Below are positions 63,009 through 64,000 of a stretch of 64,000 bases of DNA, piece after piece (position 1 is the stretch's first letter; every line of letters starts with the position of its first letter). Location of the stretch: the NCBI RefSeq assembly GCF_010365105.1, contig NZ_JAAFGZ010000002.1:155001-219000 (forward strand), read 5' to 3'. The notes beneath the pieces are model-generated. The model worked only from the letters and a program-made list of their open reading frames with translations, did not search any database and was not told the DNA's origin. Both the position numbers and the translations under genes were made by a program. This DNA is from Polaromonas sp. GTDB taxonomy: Bacteria; Pseudomonadota; Gammaproteobacteria; Burkholderiales; Burkholderiaceae_C.

Positions 63009-64000
63009 GCTGCGGTTCCGGGTGCTTTCTGGTGCCAGTCGGTCGCCAGCTGGAACTGGTGCGCCGCGCCCAGCAGCTGCGCTTCCTTGAAATAGTTGCC
63101 GATCAGCTGCAGACCGACGGGCATGCCACCCGCGCCGAAACCGGCCGGTATGCTCATGCCCGGCAGGCCGGCCAGGCTGGACGACAGGGTGTAGATGTCA
63201 GCCAGGTAGCTGGCCAGCGGGTCGCTTGATTTTTCGCCGATCTTCCAGGCCACGGTGGGCGACACCGGCCCGGCAATCACGTCGCATTGCGTGAAGGCGG
63301 TCTGGAAGTCCTGCGCGATCAGGCGGCGGATCTTTTGCGCCTTCAGGTAGTAGGCATCGTAGTAGCCGTGGCTCAGCACATAGGTGCCGATCATGATGCG
63401 GCGCGTGGCCTCGTCGCCAAAGCCTTCGCTGCGCGACTTCTTGTACATGTCGGTCAGGTCGGTGTAGTGCGCCGCGCGGTGGCCGTAGCGCACGCCGTCA
63501 AAACGGCTCAGGTTGCTGCTGGCTTCGGCCGGGGCGATGACGTAGTAGACCGGAATCGACAATTCCGTCAGCGGCAGGCTGACATCGACCAGCGTGGCGC
63601 CCAGTTTTTCAAACTCGGCCAGCGCAGCGCGGACGGCGGCCAGCACGTCGGGCGCGCAGCCAGCGCCAAAAAACTGCGTGGGCAGACCGATTCTCAAGCC
63701 TTTTAGCGGCTTTCCGCTTGTCCCGTCTGGGTTTTTAGCTATTAAATCAGTAGCGTAATCCACGGCGGGCAGGTCCAGCGAGGTCGAGTCGCGGTCGGGG
63801 TCGGGTCCGGCCATCGCGGACAGCAGCAACGCGCAGTCGAGCGCGCTGCGCGCCATTGGGCCGGCCTGGTCCAGGCTGGAGGCAAACGCCACCATGCCGT
63901 AGCGCGAGCAGCGGCCATAGGTCGGCTTGATGCCGGTGATGCCGGTCAGCGACGCCGGCTGGCGGATCGAGCCGCCGGTGTCGGTGCCGGTGGCGGCGGG
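63005..64000 (-). CDS. gatA: Asp-tRNA(Asn)/Glu-tRNA(Gln) amidotransferase subunit A (N-terminal part outside window)
   Basis: The amidase-signature subunit that hydrolyses glutamine. The open frame runs to base 64000; the window starts at [20 protein letters not shown], which contains the catalytic serine of the Ser-cisSer-Lys triad, followed by [30 protein letters not shown]. The lysine and the other serine lie at or beyond the edge. The C-terminal [30 protein letters not shown] and PTVAWKIG are normal. An interspersed-repeat copy is inserted in frame (63693-63755), encoding about 20 residues with codons unlike the rest. Confidence 0.95.
   Translation of the reverse strand, partial: PAATGTDTGGSIRQPASLTGITGIKPTYGRCSRYGMVAFASSLDQAGPMARSALDCALLLSAMAGPDPDRDSTSLDLPAVDYATDLIAKNPDGTSGKPLKGLRIGLPTQFFGAGCAPDVLAAVRAALAEFEKLGATLVDVSLPLTELSIPVYYVIAPAEASSNLSRFDGVRYGHRAAHYTDLTDMYKKSRSEGFGDEATRRIMIGTYVLSHGYYDAYYLKAQKIRRLIAQDFQTAFTQCDVIAGPVSPTVAWKIGEKSSDPLASYLADIYTLSSSLAGLPGMSIPAGFGAGGMPVGLQLIGNYFKEAQLLGAAHQFQLATDWHQKAPGTAA
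63693..63755 (-). repeat. 3'-end interspersed repeat, copy 12, in frame inside gatA
   Basis: On the minus strand: head GCTACT-GATTTA-ATAGC, mid part with GACAAGCG, tail GCTAAAAGGCTTGA, the last 10 bases shared with the copy after radA. It is translated as [19 protein letters not shown] using TTA, ATA, CTA, AAA and AGA codons that are rare in the rest of gatA. GatA relatives have a variable linker here. Confidence 0.7.

Noticed and set aside
1..64000. CRISPR array, prophage, integrative element or tRNA-linked att sites
   Set aside because: No regularly spaced repeats, integrase, transposase or tRNA gene was seen; the repeats present are dispersed or occur as single pairs.

Overview
The window is chromosomal DNA of a betaproteobacterium of the order Burkholderiales, most like Comamonadaceae and probably Polaromonas or a close relative. 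This is inferred from the GC-rich coding style, the gene orders (lplT divergent from alr; ilvE, zinc-finger protein, waaF; gatB/gatA) and the short intergenic repeats typical of that family. No tRNA, rRNA, CRISPR array, integrase or transposase was seen. glcF is cut at the left edge and gatA at the right edge.

Layout. 1-23 kb is mostly housekeeping and metabolism: the glcF end, a DUF1275 protein, a SulP transporter, glutathione peroxidase, a DMT exporter, lplT/alr, a MntA-HepT type toxin-antitoxin pair, a ketopantoate reductase-like gene, a two-gene remnant of homoprotocatechuate catabolism (hpaI, 5-carboxymethyl-2-hydroxymuconate isomerase), dgkA, a DedA-PAP2 fusion, radA, ilvE, waaF, a two-component system, ampG and a Tat-exported M48 peptidase.

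23.9-49.1 kb is a complete-looking Wzx/Wzy exopolysaccharide locus, all on the plus strand. It opens with a NusG/RfaH-like antiterminator gene and a 571-bp leader holding a strong hairpin fused to an ops-like core. Then come a Wzc-type tyrosine autokinase, manC-gmd-fcl (GDP-L-fucose supply), a flippase, a polymerase, six glycosyltransferases, a WcaF-like acetyltransferase, a YdjC/ChbG-like deacetylase, a WcaJ/WbaP-type initiating transferase and two OafA-like acyltransferases. The product is predicted to be a fucose-containing, acylated, colanic-acid-like polymer. No Wza exporter or Wzb phosphatase is present in the window.

49.2-54.6 kb, minus strand, is an electrophile/aldehyde detoxification cluster: NemR-type repressor, YqhD-type aldehyde reductase, NemA-type ene reductase, DJ-1/PfpI protein and an aldehyde dehydrogenase. 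Two nearly identical 15-bp palindromic sites lie in front of nemR and yqhD. A RIO-type kinase diverges from nemR.

55.6-56.5 kb holds a pair of roughly 250-bp inverted repeats around a 213-bp spacer with no convincing gene. 56.5-64 kb returns to core genes: an ABC transporter, xth, pyrE, a DUF4124 protein, gatB and gatA.

A recurrent theme is a roughly 50-65 bp repeat family (palindromic GCTATT-N6-ATAGC head, usually a TGCGCAAAAG-like tail). It occurs about twelve times, nearly always directly after or overlapping a stop codon and in the gene's own orientation. One copy sits in frame inside gatA.
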